Shown here: piece after piece, positions 1 to 8,130 of the stretch
How the letters are laid out: each line of letters starts with the position of its first letter
Numbering within the stretch: the first letter of the stretch is position 1
Source of the DNA: Methanomicrobia archaeon
Lineage (GTDB): Archaea > Halobacteriota > Bog-38 > Methanoflorentales > Methanoflorentaceae
Assembly (NCBI GenBank): GCA_015660915.1
Contig: JACTTZ010000002.1
Location: 124,001-188,000, forward strand
Length of the DNA stretch: 64,000 nucleotides
Reading direction: 5' to 3'
Notes under the pieces: model-generated
What the model saw: only the letters and a program-made list of their open reading frames with translations
What the model was told of the DNA's origin: nothing
The model's database searches: none
Translations under genes and position numbers: made by a program

Positions 1-81
1 CTCTGTGGTGTGGTAGCAGTCGGACAACATCTCGCTTCTCGCAAGCGCGAGTGGACTGAGATAACCCGATCAGAGGTCTAG
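1..81 (+). CDS. C-terminal tail of a truncated upstream gene
   Basis: Frame 1 is open from the window edge to a TAG at 79-81, giving about 26 residues that end in a charged tail (...RKREWTEITRSEV). The next gene starts 18 bases later behind a GGAG-like ribosome binding site, so this reads as the end of an upstream co-transcribed gene. The product cannot be identified from so short a piece, and a chance open frame is possible. Confidence 0.4.
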   Translation, partial: LCGVVAVGQHLASRKREWTEITRSEV

Positions 82-99
82 TAGAGGAGAGAATATATC

Positions 100-1140
100 G
101 TGAAGGGCTTACGTAAGTGGCTTGCGGTTTCGTTAACGTTCAGCATTATCTCAATACTTGCACTGCTTCTGCTTACGATCACACCGGGCCAACTGCGCAG
201 CCTCATACAAATCCATCCAGCCTTCTTAGCTGCCGCGTTCATCGTCCAATTCTGTTCTTGGCTCGTATGGGGCGGCCGAGTGAAGACCATGGCAGAGGCG
301 CTCGGAGGCGAAGTCCCGTTCAAAAAATCGGTCGAGATAGTCCTGTCAAATCTGTTTGCTGCTTCAATCACCCCCGGGCACACCGGCGGAGAAGTCACCA
401 GAGTGCAGTTGCTACGCGGGTGCAACCTGTCTCTAGGGGATGCCACTGCTGTCGTTCTAGGAGAGAGAGTGTTGGATGCGCTTTTCTTGGGCATAGCCGC
501 GCCGATCGCATTTGTGCTGTTTACACGGTCCTTTCCGAGCAGCACAGGACTTATAGCCCTTTTTGGCGGCGCGGCCCTAATCTTTGGCATACTCTTTTTC
601 ATCCTCCTCTACGTTATGGCAAACCCAAGCAAAGTGAAAACTCTCGTTAGAAAAGCGCGCTGGTTGTTCGTCAAAGTGAGAGGCGTTGATAAGGCTGACA
701 AATCTATGCAAAGATTTTTGCGAGAGATAGACGTCGTTCACAACAGCTCCAAACTCTATCTCAAGGATGAACGACAAGCTTTGGTCAAAGGTTTCCTTCT
801 TACGACAGCGTTTTGGCTTTTGCAGTTTTCCATTGCTTCCCTTATACTCGTAGGCCTCGGATCCCAACCGTGGATTTTGGCATCCTTTTCTGCGCAAACA
901 GTCCTGATGATGATCGCCGCGATTCCCCTTACCCCGGGAAACAGCGGGATAGCCGAAGTGAGTACCGCAACGATCTACTCAGTCTTCGTGAGCACTTCGG
1001 TGCTGGGGATCTTCATTCTAGGTTGGAGAATGGTTACTTACTATCTTAACATAATCGTGGGGGGGTTGGTGAGCATACGGATCCTACGTGGTCACGCGGT
1101 GGTGGAAGGAGCAATTGACGGGGTGGGCCGAGAAGCGTAA
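100..1140 (+). CDS. UPF0104 / lysylphosphatidylglycerol synthase TM-region family membrane protein
   Basis: A 346-residue integral membrane protein with about eight hydrophobic segments. The family motif region is visible: FAASITPGHTGGE near residue 90 (the GxxGGE-type motif of this family) and IPLTPGNSGIAE near residue 277. The family includes flippase-like and lipid-modifying membrane proteins, and archaeal members have no established substrate. The GTG at 100 is supported by a purine-rich GAGGAGAG just upstream. The preceding open frame ends 18 bases before, so the two are probably co-transcribed. Function is left general. Confidence 0.75.
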   Translation: MKGLRKWLAVSLTFSIISILALLLLTITPGQLRSLIQIHPAFLAAAFIVQFCSWLVWGGRVKTMAEALGGEVPFKKSVEIVLSNLFAASITPGHTGGEVTRVQLLRGCNLSLGDATAVVLGERVLDALFLGIAAPIAFVLFTRSFPSSTGLIALFGGAALIFGILFFILLYVMANPSKVKTLVRKARWLFVKVRGVDKADKSMQRFLREIDVVHNSSKLYLKDERQALVKGFLLTTAFWLLQFSIASLILVGLGSQPWILASFSAQTVLMMIAAIPLTPGNSGIAEVSTATIYSVFVSTSVLGIFILGWRMVTYYLNIIVGGLVSIRILRGHAVVEGAIDGVGREA

Positions 1141-1147
1141 AGATAGC

Positions 1148-1819
1148 TCAGGGGCCTTGGCCAAGGACTGCCCACCTGATCAGTATACCCTCACCTACTT
1201 GACGGATCTCTTTCAATTTCAGGCTAATGAAGTTAGAGATCAAGCCATCGCCATCAACAAGCGTCGGGGCTGTACTGCCCCCGATGAGGATATTCCCGAC
1301 GTAGGTGCACACCTCGTCAACCAATCCCAAACTTAGAAGGGCGAAATTGAGCGTTGCGCCACCTTCTACCAGAACAGAGTCTATCCCCCGATCTTTCAAA
1401 CTCGCTAGGAGCGCAGCCAGATCCACCTTGCTCTCTCCGACAACCAGTATCTCGGCCTTTTTGTCCAGTTCTTCGACCCTATGACGCGGGGCTTGTTGTG
1501 CTACCGCGATTAGCGCGTTTGGACCCAGAATTGCTGCAGTCACCGGAGTTCGTGCGTTGCTATCAACAACGATTCGTAACGGGTTCTCAGTTCTCCCCTG
1601 GTCCACTCTCTCGCGCTTGAGCATATCCGACTTTATAGTCAGTTTCGGATCATCTGCGAGTACGGTTCCGACCCCCACCATAACCGCATCGGCACGTGCT
1701 TTTAACGCATCAACTCGTTGCAGGTCCTCTTTTCCAGAGATCCGCACCTGTTTTCTCGCGACCGTCGAGATTTTGCCATCAGCACTCATAGCTGAATTAA
1801 TAAAGACAAATGGTCTCAT
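1148..1819 (-). CDS. arfC: 2,5-diamino-6-ribosylamino-pyrimidinone 5'-phosphate reductase (RibD C-terminal family)
   Basis: Reduces the ribosyl side chain of the pyrimidinone intermediate in archaeal riboflavin/F420 (5-deazaflavin) biosynthesis, using NAD(P)H. The RibD_C/dihydrofolate-reductase-like fold is indicated by the N-terminal FVFINSAMSADGKIST, by AVMVGVGTVLADDPKLT with the family's G-x-GT-x-x-DDP signature, and by VLVEGGATLNFALL near the C-terminus. Length fits the archaeal enzyme. A TTG at 1840 would add seven residues; I prefer the ATG at 1819 because a TATA-like element lies about 26 bases upstream (1842-1848), which fits a leaderless transcript. It is divergent from archease. Confidence 0.85.
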   Translation of the reverse strand: MRPFVFINSAMSADGKISTVARKQVRISGKEDLQRVDALKARADAVMVGVGTVLADDPKLTIKSDMLKRERVDQGRTENPLRIVVDSNARTPVTAAILGPNALIAVAQQAPRHRVEELDKKAEILVVGESKVDLAALLASLKDRGIDSVLVEGGATLNFALLSLGLVDEVCTYVGNILIGGSTAPTLVDGDGLISNFISLKLKEIRQVGEGILIRWAVLGQGP

Positions 1820-1840
1820 CGATTTGCCCCAATTGATCAA

Positions 1841-1850
1841 TGTATATTAA
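1841..1850. promoter_or_regulatory. TATA-like element shared by divergent arfC and archease
   Basis: The near-palindromic GTATATTAAC lies about 26 bases upstream of the arfC ATG on the minus strand and about 36 bases upstream of the archease ATG on the plus strand. It could seat TBP in either orientation. Spacing fits a leaderless arfC transcript and a very short archease leader. This is inferred from spacing only. Confidence 0.4.
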
Positions 1851-1880
1851 CTTGTGGTTCATATCCTATACCATAACAGC

Positions 1881-2291
1881 ATGTCAAAGTACGAATTTGT
1901 TGAGCACACAGCGGATGTAACTTTTAAAGCGTACGGAAGAGACTTGAACGAGCTATTCACGAACGCGGCAGAAGCTCTCGAAAGCACACTAGTTCGGCTT
2001 GACGGCGTGGAGCAAAAAGAGACCGCCACCATCGAGATGACCTCTGACAGTTATGAGAACTTGCTGTACGACTGGCTTGCAGAGCCTCTCGTAAGATTCG
2101 AAGTCGAACGCTTTGCAGTCAAGAAGTGTATAGTCAAGATTGCAGGTTTCTCGTTGGCTGCCAAGTGTTTAGGAGAAAGAATCGATCCAAACAAACACAT
2201 ATTCAATGCAGAAGTGAAAGCGGTGACATATCACAATCTACAGGTAAAGAAGAATAACGTCTACCACGCAGAAATAACGCTCGACCTATAG
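1881..2291 (+). CDS. Archease (RtcB cofactor)
   Basis: Archease activates the RNA ligase RtcB, promoting guanylylation and multiple turnover during joining of tRNA exon halves. The signature is intact: FVEHTADVTFKAYG at the N-terminus with the metal-binding aspartate, and a C-terminal VYHAEITLDL. From the ATG at 1881 the protein is 136 residues, the usual family size. An upstream GTG at 1854 would add nine atypical residues. The stop lies nine bases before rtcB and touches its GGAGGT ribosome binding site, so the two are co-translated. At least one tRNA in this window (46992-47097) has an intron that needs this system. Confidence 0.92.
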   Translation: MSKYEFVEHTADVTFKAYGRDLNELFTNAAEALESTLVRLDGVEQKETATIEMTSDSYENLLYDWLAEPLVRFEVERFAVKKCIVKIAGFSLAAKCLGERIDPNKHIFNAEVKAVTYHNLQVKKNNVYHAEITLDL

Positions 2292-2299
2292 GAGGTTGA

Positions 2300-3712
2300 A
2301 TGACGCTCGCAGAACTAGTCAGGCAAGACGAATATGTTTGGGAAGTGCCAAAGGACGAAGCGCTAGGTATGCACGTTCCTGGGCGAATCTTCTTGTCAGA
2401 AGCCCTCGTAAAATACCTCGAGCCTGGAGCGATACAACAGGTGGCCAATGTCGCGACACTTCCTGGGATTCAGAAGTGGTCACTCGCGATGCCAGATGTG
2501 CACACAGGTTACGGCTTTCCCATAGGCGGCGTTGCCGCTTTCGACGCAACCGAAGGTGTCCTCTCTCCAGGAGGGGTCGGTTTCGACATAAACTGCGGAA
2601 CAAGGCTTTTGGCAACGACACTGTTCAAGGAAGAAATTGAGCAAAGAATTGATGAATTCCTGACAGCTTTGTTTCAAGCGATTCCGTCAGGACTTGGCTC
2701 GAAAGGACAGCTGCGGCTCTCCGAAACAGAGCTAAACGACGTATTCTCGAACGGCGCAAAATGGGCTGTCAATCAAGGATATGGAGACGCTACCGATCTT
2801 TTGCATTGCGAGAGCAATGGTTGTATGGATGATTCAGATCCCTCAAAAGTGAGTCCGCTGGCGAAAAAGAGGGGCAAGCCACAACTTGGGAGTTTAGGAA
2901 GCGGAAATCATTTCTTAGAGATTCAATGCGTTGATCAGATTTGTGAGAAAAAAGCCGCGAACTTGTTTGGTTTGAAAGAGGGGCAAGTCTGCATAATGCT
3001 CCATTCAGGGTCACGGGGAGCAGGCCATCAAATCTGCACAGATTACTTGAAAGTGTTTCAAGGGGCGAGTCGCAAGTATGCCATCAGACTTCCCGATAGG
3101 CAACTAGCTTGTGTTCCTGCAGACTCGCCAGAGGCCCGAGATTATTTCGGCGCTATGGCAGCAGCTGCCAACTATGCCTGGACAAATAGACAAGTGATGT
3201 CGTTTTGGGTGCGAAACGTAGTTGAACAGAAGTTTGGCACAACTGCAACGCTAGTGTACGATGTTGCACACAATATCGCTAAGCTGGAAAAACATTCCGT
3301 CGGAGAAGAGCGTAAGGAAGTTTATGTGCACCGTAAAGGCGCTACGAGGGCATTCGATAAGGACGCGAGCTACGGAATCGGACAACCAGTGCTCATCCCC
3401 GGCAGCATGGGGACCGCCTCATACGTCCTACACGGCACAAAAAAAGCAATGGCCGCCTCGTTCGGTTCAACATGCCACGGGGCAGGTCGTGTGCTCAGCC
3501 GCAAATCCGCGAGAAGCTCACTCACTTGGAAAACGGTTACAGAAAACCTGCGTCAAAAACACATCGCGATAAAAACTGATGATCTGTCAGCTGTGCCAGA
3601 AGAGGCACCGGAAGCTTACAAGCCGATAGATGATGTCATTGACGTCGTTTCTAAGCTCGGTATTTCGAAAGCCGTTGCGCGGCTCACTCCCATGGGTGTG
3701 ATCAAGGGTTAG
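2300..3712 (+). CDS. rtcB: tRNA-splicing ligase RtcB
   Basis: GTP- and Mn-dependent 3'-5' RNA ligase joining the 2',3'-cyclic phosphate and 5'-OH ends made by tRNA splicing endonuclease. The family blocks are all visible: GGVGFDINCGTRLL (metal Asp/Cys), GSGNHFLEIQ, HSGSRGAGHQ, PGSMGTASYVLHG and STCHGAGRVLSR, where the His is the guanylylated residue. Its 470 residues match the intein-free family length. The start is fixed by GGAGGT at 2291-2296 and by coupling to archease. Confidence 0.95.
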   Translation: MTLAELVRQDEYVWEVPKDEALGMHVPGRIFLSEALVKYLEPGAIQQVANVATLPGIQKWSLAMPDVHTGYGFPIGGVAAFDATEGVLSPGGVGFDINCGTRLLATTLFKEEIEQRIDEFLTALFQAIPSGLGSKGQLRLSETELNDVFSNGAKWAVNQGYGDATDLLHCESNGCMDDSDPSKVSPLAKKRGKPQLGSLGSGNHFLEIQCVDQICEKKAANLFGLKEGQVCIMLHSGSRGAGHQICTDYLKVFQGASRKYAIRLPDRQLACVPADSPEARDYFGAMAAAANYAWTNRQVMSFWVRNVVEQKFGTTATLVYDVAHNIAKLEKHSVGEERKEVYVHRKGATRAFDKDASYGIGQPVLIPGSMGTASYVLHGTKKAMAASFGSTCHGAGRVLSRKSARSSLTWKTVTENLRQKHIAIKTDDLSAVPEEAPEAYKPIDDVIDVVSKLGISKAVARLTPMGVIKG

Positions 3713-3792
3713 CTCGAGCGATCGTAGTGCTCACGCCCGATCAAATTGGACAAGAGCCCTAACTAATGGTTTACAAGCGCTTTCAGCGATAA

Positions 3793-3800
3793 TTTTATGG
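3793..3800 (+). promoter_or_regulatory. Probable TATA box of 7S RNA
   Basis: TTTTATGG preceded by a purine-rich GCGATAA lies about 27 bases upstream of the inferred 5' end of the SRP RNA at 3820. This is the expected archaeal spacing. Assigned by position only. Confidence 0.4.
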
Positions 3801-3819
3801 ATGATTGTGGCCACATATT

Positions 3820-4132
3820 ATGTGGGCTAGCTCGGATGGCTCGGCGTCATCTGCGACCCAAAAACGTCGATAAGTGGGGAGCGAAGCAGAAGGAAGGCAT
3901 TTTGACAGTTTGACCATCTGACAATTCAGACGACGAAATTCCGTCCTGCGGGGTCAACGGCAGTATGCCACTGGTTGGAGAATCAGTGATATGCTTTTAC
4001 CGTGAGCACCGGTTCAGGCCCGGGAGGGAGCAAACCTATCGCGGACGCGTGACGCTCGGAGGGGCGCGGAATAGAGAACGAGTTGGGAGCTCTGACAAGC
4101 TGTGAAGTGACGACCTTTCTGTGGGCCCACAT
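3820..4132 (+). ncRNA. ffs: Signal recognition particle (7S) RNA
   Basis: RNA scaffold of the signal recognition particle. The ends pair (ATGTGGGC at 3820-3827 with GCCCACAT at 4125-4132), closing a molecule of about 313 nt, the usual archaeal size. Helix 6 is a perfect stem with a GGAG tetraloop (CTGGTT-GGAG-AATCAG, near 3971). Helix 8 reads GGTTCAGGCCC-GGGA-GGGAGCAAACC near 4011, matching the SRP54-binding domain consensus of asymmetric loop and GNRA-type tetraloop. The 5' part carries the GCTCGGATGGCTCGGC-like Alu-domain motif. tRNA-Ser follows only six bases after the end, so both may be processed from one transcript. Confidence 0.9.
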
Positions 4133-4138
4133 CGCATT

Positions 4139-4225
4139 GTTGGGGTAGCCAAGCTTGGTCTACGGCGCTGGTTTGCTAAACCAGTGTCCCTCCGGGACTC
4201 GTGGGTTCAAATCCCACCCCCAGCG
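4139..4225 (+). tRNA. tRNA-Ser (GCT anticodon)
   Basis: Class II tRNA of 87 nt without CCA. The acceptor arms are GTTGGGG/CCCCAGC (one G-T pair) with discriminator G. The anticodon arm is CTGGT-TTGCTAA-ACCAG, giving anticodon GCT for AGC/AGT codons. A long variable arm (TGTCCCTCCGGGACTC) and the T arm GTGGG-TTCAAAT-CCCAC are clear. No intron. It sits six bases after 7S RNA. Confidence 0.95.
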
Positions 4226-4302
4226 CTTTCTGCGCGTTCCATTTCGGCTAAGCTGCAGCGATCCTTCGAGCTATCGCAAAAAAAGCGCATTTAGCGAGCC
4301 TA

Positions 4303-4312
4303 CTTATAAATA
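4303..4312 (+). promoter_or_regulatory. TATA box of the ribosomal protein/RNA polymerase operon
   Basis: CTTATAAATA is a near-consensus archaeal box A in an AT-poor stretch after tRNA-Ser. It is 39 bases upstream of the uS13 start codon, leaving a leader of roughly a dozen bases containing GAGGT. It is the best promoter candidate for the long operon that follows. Confidence 0.65.
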
Positions 4313-4350
4313 CGATGATGGGTTAAAAACCACACACGCGAGGTATTGAT

Positions 4351-4821
4351 GTGCCCAAGGGTGACACAGAACCGGCAGAACACGAAATCAAGTACATAGT
4401 AAGAATCGCCCAAACAGATCTGGATGGCAAAAAAACAGTCCAGTACGCGCTCACAGGATTGAAAGGCGTTGGGATACGAACAGCGCGGATTTTGACTCAA
4501 CGCGCCAGCATAGACCCCAACGACAGCATGGGCTATCTGGATGATGAACAGGTAGAGCGGTTGAGGGAGTCGGTTGCTAACTTTAATCAGAACATTCCTG
4601 TGTGGATGTTCAACTACCGAAAAAGCCCCGTTACTGGCGAGAACCAACACCTGCTTGGATCTCAACTAGACTTGACGCTTCGAGAGGATCTTAATCGAAT
4701 GAAAAAGACACGAAGCTACACCGGCATTCGCCACGAGCGGGGGCACAAAGTCCGCGGACAGAGGACTAAATCGACAGGACGGAGAGGTGCCACCGTCGGC
4801 GTCCAGCGCAAGAAACGCTAA
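4351..4821 (+). CDS. rps13: Ribosomal protein uS13
   Basis: Small-subunit head protein contacting tRNA and the inter-subunit bridge. The archaeal signature is seen as KYIVRIAQTDLDGKKTVQYAL, the helix-hairpin-helix GLKGVGIRTARIL, and the C-terminal RHERGHKVRGQRTKSTGRRG. At 156 residues it has the archaeal-type length. The GTG start has a GAGGT site nine bases upstream and opens the operon. Confidence 0.97.
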   Translation: MPKGDTEPAEHEIKYIVRIAQTDLDGKKTVQYALTGLKGVGIRTARILTQRASIDPNDSMGYLDDEQVERLRESVANFNQNIPVWMFNYRKSPVTGENQHLLGSQLDLTLREDLNRMKKTRSYTGIRHERGHKVRGQRTKSTGRRGATVGVQRKKR

Positions 4822-4839
4822 TCGAAAAAGGTGCGAATT

Positions 4840-5382
4840 ATGGGGTATCCAGGCAAAAGCAGAAAAACGTTTGATAAGCCAAGTCATCCATGGCAGGGGG
4901 CACGAATCAGCGCGGAAGCTGAGCTCGTTAAGACGTACGGGTTGAAGAACAAAAGAGAGGTCTGGAAAGTCGCCACGACGTTGAGGAAGTATCGGCGTGA
5001 GGCACGGAAATTGCTCTTCGACATTCAAGAGGTTGGCGAGCGCGGTGAGCACGCCAAATTTGAGACGGAAAAATTTCTCGACAGATTGAGGCGTATAGGA
5101 CTCATCAAATATGACTCATCGTTAGATGACGTGCTTACGCTCGCTACCGAGGATTTGATGGCAAGACGGCTGCAGACGCAAGTACATAAGCAAGGTTTTG
5201 CCAATTCAGCGAGGCACGCGAGGCAATTAGTTGTTCACGGGCATATAGCGATCGCCGGACGCAGGGTGACCGTGCCAAGTTATATTCTCCCAACAAGTGA
5301 GCAGGAACTGGTCGGGTACTACGATGGATCGCCGCTCCGCCAAGTTGGCGATTCCGAAAAGCAAGCGAGCAGTAGAGCGTGA
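4840..5382 (+). CDS. rps4: Ribosomal protein uS4
   Basis: Primary 16S rRNA-binding protein of the small subunit. The archaeal N-terminus MGYPGKSRKTFDKPSHPW matches the family, and an S4 domain is visible at about residues 100-160 (LQTQVHKQGFANSARHARQL, VVHGHIAIAGRRVTVPSY). A GTG at 4831 would add three residues; the ATG at 4840 matches family N-termini and sits well after AAGGTG. It follows uS13 by 18 bases. Confidence 0.97.
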   Translation: MGYPGKSRKTFDKPSHPWQGARISAEAELVKTYGLKNKREVWKVATTLRKYRREARKLLFDIQEVGERGEHAKFETEKFLDRLRRIGLIKYDSSLDDVLTLATEDLMARRLQTQVHKQGFANSARHARQLVVHGHIAIAGRRVTVPSYILPTSEQELVGYYDGSPLRQVGDSEKQASSRA

Positions 5383-5390
5383 TGTAGACC

Positions 5391-5780
5391 ATGGCTGAGA
5401 GAAAGTGGGGAATGGCACATATCTTTGCATCGTTCAACAACACGATCATCACCATCACAGATTTAAGCGGGGCTGAGACGATAGCGAAATCATCAGGTGG
5501 CATGGTAGTCAAGCAAGATCGTAATGAAAGTTCACCTTACGCTGCTATGCAGCTTGCCACGAGCGCAGCTGAACAGGCACTCGACAAAGGTGTGATGGGT
5601 GTTCACGTAAGGGTTAGGGCACCAGGTGGAAACGGACAACGAAGCCCGGGTCCCGGAGCACAAGCTGCGATTAGAGCACTCTCAAGAGCTGGATTAAAAA
5701 TTGGGAGAATAGAAGATGTGACCCCCGTTCCTCACGACGGCACACGATCGCCTGGAGGCCGGCGGGGACGCAGGATCTAA
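5391..5780 (+). CDS. rps11: Ribosomal protein uS11
   Basis: Small-subunit platform protein. Family blocks are [58 protein letters not shown] and the strongly basic C-terminus [16 protein letters not shown]. Its 129 residues match archaeal orthologues. It begins eight bases after uS4 stops. Confidence 0.97.
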   Translation: MAERKWGMAHIFASFNNTIITITDLSGAETIAKSSGGMVVKQDRNESSPYAAMQLATSAAEQALDKGVMGVHVRVRAPGGNGQRSPGPGAQAAIRALSRAGLKIGRIEDVTPVPHDGTRSPGGRRGRRI

Positions 5781-5796
5781 GAATTCCTGGTACGAT

Positions 5797-6582
5797 ATGG
5801 ATTTAGAATTTCTCGAGCTTACAGAAAGACAAGCGCGTTTCATAATCTCAGGCACGGCACCAGCGTTTGTGAATAGCATCAGACGAAGCGTGATAGCTGA
5901 CGTCCAATCGATGTCGATTGACGATGTGAATTTCTACAACAACACGTCCGTCCTCTTCGACGAGATGTTGGCACTTCGTCTGGGACTCATTCCGCTCACA
6001 GGGGGGGAACACTACGTTTCTCAGTCGGAGTGTTCCTGCGACGGTGAGGGGTGTTTTCAGTGTCAAGTGTCCTTAACGCTAAACGTGCAGGGGCCGGCTA
6101 CAGTCTACTCAAGAGATTTGACGTCGGCCGACACCGAAGTGGTTCCTGCTGACGGCAACATACCCATCATTAAGCTTTTCAAAGGTCAAGAATTGCTTCT
6201 TGAAGCAATTGCACGAAAAGGTAGTTCCAAAAACCATGCAAAATTCCAATCGTCAATCGCCACAAGTTACAAGTATTTGCCAAAGTTTTCTATAAACGAA
6301 TGCAACGGATGCAAGGAGTGCGTCGAAGCCTGTCCAAAGCACATCATACAATATAAAAATAGATCAGTGCACGTCATTGATGAGCTTCAATGTACCCTCT
6401 GCAATTTGTGCGTCGAAGCGTGCGACGCGCGAGCGATTACAGTAACCGGCGATCCGCAGTCCTTTGTATTCTATACAGAGTCCGACGGTTCAATGAGCTG
6501 CAAAGATCTGCTACTGACTTCAGTTGAGTCTTTGATGAAGACGGCTAGCGAATTAGCGGAGTTTCTTGGAACGTTTGCATAG
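5797..6582 (+). CDS. rpoD: DNA-directed RNA polymerase subunit D (Rpo3)
   Basis: Alpha-like assembly subunit that pairs with subunit L to nucleate RNA polymerase. The N-terminal dimerisation region includes PAFVNSIRRSVIADV and LALRLGLIPLT. A Cys-rich loop lies at residues 79-89. Domain 3 carries two complete ferredoxin-type [4Fe-4S] motifs: C169-x2-C172-x2-C175-x3-C179-P and C199-x2-C202-x2-C205-x3-C209. Many archaea have lost one or both clusters, so keeping eight cysteines is notable. tRNA-Leu begins at the base after the TAG stop. Confidence 0.96.
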   Translation: MDLEFLELTERQARFIISGTAPAFVNSIRRSVIADVQSMSIDDVNFYNNTSVLFDEMLALRLGLIPLTGGEHYVSQSECSCDGEGCFQCQVSLTLNVQGPATVYSRDLTSADTEVVPADGNIPIIKLFKGQELLLEAIARKGSSKNHAKFQSSIATSYKYLPKFSINECNGCKECVEACPKHIIQYKNRSVHVIDELQCTLCNLCVEACDARAITVTGDPQSFVFYTESDGSMSCKDLLLTSVESLMKTASELAEFLGTFA

Positions 6583-6667
6583 GCGGGGGTTGCCAAGCTA
6601 GGTCAAAGGCGCTAGGTTGAGGGCCTAGTCTCATAGGAGTTCGTGCGTTCAAATCGCACCCCCCGCA
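6583..6667 (+). tRNA. tRNA-Leu (GAG anticodon)
   Basis: Class II tRNA of 85 nt. The acceptor stem is GCGGGGG/CCCCCGC with discriminator A. The anticodon arm CTAGG-TTGAGGG-CCTAG gives GAG. There is a long variable arm and a T arm GTGCG-TTCAAAT-CGCAC. No intron. It lies inside the operon between rpoD and eL18, starting at the very next base after the rpoD stop, so it is released from a polycistronic transcript or has a promoter within rpoD. Its acceptor and T arms are identical to those of the second tRNA-Leu at 46992. Confidence 0.95.
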
Positions 6668-6700
6668 TTTTTGATAAAAAAATGCTCGATAGGAGATAGC

Positions 6701-7069
6701 ATGGCAAAGCAAAAAACAGAGAAGACCAACCCCCAATTAGATCTGCTGAGAGAGACCCTCAAAGTGTTCGCGAGAAAGCATCAAGCAGATATTTGGAAGG
6801 AGCTCGCCAGAAGGTTGGACGCGCCATCAAGCAACTATGCTAAAGTGAATTTGAGCCGCTTGAACCGATATACGAATTCAGGCGATGTCGTCATAGTCCT
6901 GGGCAAAGTCCTTGGCGCGGGATCAATCAATCATCCGATATCTATCGGTGCGCTTAATTTCAGCGAGAACGCGCGCCTGAAACTCCTTGCGGCAGCAGGA
7001 ACCGTTGTGACGATCGACGAAATCATCCAAGGATCTCCAACAGGCAGCGACGTAAAGATCATACGGTGA
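6701..7069 (+). CDS. rpl18e: Ribosomal protein eL18
   Basis: Archaeal/eukaryotic-type large-subunit protein. Recognisable blocks are NPQLDLLRETLKVFARKH, LDAPSSNYAKVNLSRLNRYT, VVIVLGKVLGAGSI and LNFSENARLKLLAAAG. The ATG at 6701 has AGGAGA at 6691-6696; an upstream TTG at 6671 would add ten unrelated residues. It begins 33 bases after tRNA-Leu. Confidence 0.95.
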   Translation: MAKQKTEKTNPQLDLLRETLKVFARKHQADIWKELARRLDAPSSNYAKVNLSRLNRYTNSGDVVIVLGKVLGAGSINHPISIGALNFSENARLKLLAAAGTVVTIDEIIQGSPTGSDVKIIR

Positions 7070-7091
7070 TATATATAGGGGTGGTGAATCT

Positions 7092-7511
7092 GTGACAGTA
7101 ATCGATGCTAACGGTTTAATACTTGGGCGTCTCGCCAGCATAGTAGCTAAAAGGTTGTTGTCAGGAGAAGAGATCGATATTATTAATGCAGAGAGAGCAG
7201 TCGTCTCAGGGTCGCCAGAAACTACTGTATCAAAGTACCAAACGATGCGGAAAAAAGGTTCCAAAGAAAAAGGACCGTATTTCCCCAAGCGTTCAGATAT
7301 GATTTTGCGGCGGACCATTCGAGGGATGTTACCGCATAAGAAAGCTTTCGGCAAGGCGGCATTCGGTCGGCTTCGAGTTTATATGGGGACGCCTGCTGAG
7401 CTCAAGAACGTCGAAGCGGAAACGCTCGATAGCGCGCATAAATCAAGATTAAGCACCATCAAAGTCACTGACTTAGAAATGATTTCCCAACGACTGGGGG
7501 CCAAAAAATAG
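7092..7511 (+). CDS. rpl13: Ribosomal protein uL13
   Basis: Large-subunit assembly protein. The N-terminus VIDANGLILGRLASIVAKRL, the internal VVSGSPETTVSKY, and RRTIRGMLPHKKAFGKAAF are typical archaeal uL13 blocks. The GTG start has GGTGGTG upstream. Its 139 residues match the family, and it overlaps nothing, with uS9 beginning two bases after its stop. Confidence 0.96.
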   Translation: MTVIDANGLILGRLASIVAKRLLSGEEIDIINAERAVVSGSPETTVSKYQTMRKKGSKEKGPYFPKRSDMILRRTIRGMLPHKKAFGKAAFGRLRVYMGTPAELKNVEAETLDSAHKSRLSTIKVTDLEMISQRLGAKK

Positions 7512-7512
7512 G

Positions 7513-7926
7513 GTGAGAGAATTGGGGAGAAAAACAGTTAACTCAAGTGGCAAACGCAAGACATCAATAGCACGGGCTTCATTTAAAGAAGGACGAGGCG
7601 TTGTAAGGATTAACAAAAAACTCCTAAACGTCGTTGAGCCACAGCTTATCCGAGAGAAGATCCAAGAACCACTAGATCTCGCCGGTGAACTCGCAAAACA
7701 ACTTGACATCACGGTAACCATTCGGGGGGGCGGGATGGTAGGACAGGCAGATGCCGCGCGAACAGCAATCGCTCGGGGGTTAGTCGATTGGACGAACGAT
7801 CTGAGTATGAAAGATCTTTTCCTCAAACAAGACCGTACTCTTCTCGTCAATGACTACCGACAGAAAGAACCGAAGAAATTTGGCGGCAGAGGAGCGCGCG
7901 CGCGACGACAAAAATCCTACAGGTAA
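7513..7926 (+). CDS. rps9: Ribosomal protein uS9
   Basis: Small-subunit head protein whose basic C-terminal tail reaches the P-site tRNA. Signatures are NSSGKRKTSIARASF near the N-terminus, VRGGGMVGQADAART-type glycine-rich core (here TIRGGGMVGQADAARTAIAR), and the tail KKFGGRGARARRQKSYR. The GTG start lies two bases after uL13, implying translational coupling. A short N-terminal extension relative to some orthologues is possible. Confidence 0.96.
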   Translation: MRELGRKTVNSSGKRKTSIARASFKEGRGVVRINKKLLNVVEPQLIREKIQEPLDLAGELAKQLDITVTIRGGGMVGQADAARTAIARGLVDWTNDLSMKDLFLKQDRTLLVNDYRQKEPKKFGGRGARARRQKSYR

Positions 7927-7938
7927 CAAAGGCGAACG

Positions 7939-8127
7939 ATGATACCCGTAAGATGCTTCACGTGTGGCGCAGTGATATCCAAACACTGGGATCAATATAA
8001 AGACCGGATAAGTGCCGGAGAAGACTCAAAGATGGTGCTCGATGATCTAGGTGTAAAGCGTTACTGTTGTCGCAGGATGCTCCTGACGCACAAGGAGCTC
8101 GTTGATATTTTTGCTCCATATCAATGA
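7939..8127 (+). CDS. rpoN: DNA-directed RNA polymerase subunit N (Rpo10)
   Basis: Small zinc-binding polymerase subunit that bridges the D/L platform. The invariant MIPVRCFTCG and the C-terminal RYCCRRMLLTH provide the four zinc ligands (CxxC and CC). At 62 residues it is full length. It lies between uS9 and tRNA-Pro. Confidence 0.97.
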   Translation: MIPVRCFTCGAVISKHWDQYKDRISAGEDSKMVLDDLGVKRYCCRRMLLTHKELVDIFAPYQ

Positions 8128-8130
8128 CAA

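Noticed and set aside
2300-3712. Intein in RtcB
   Set aside because: Archaeal RtcB often carries one, but the protein is 470 residues with contiguous family blocks, so none is present.
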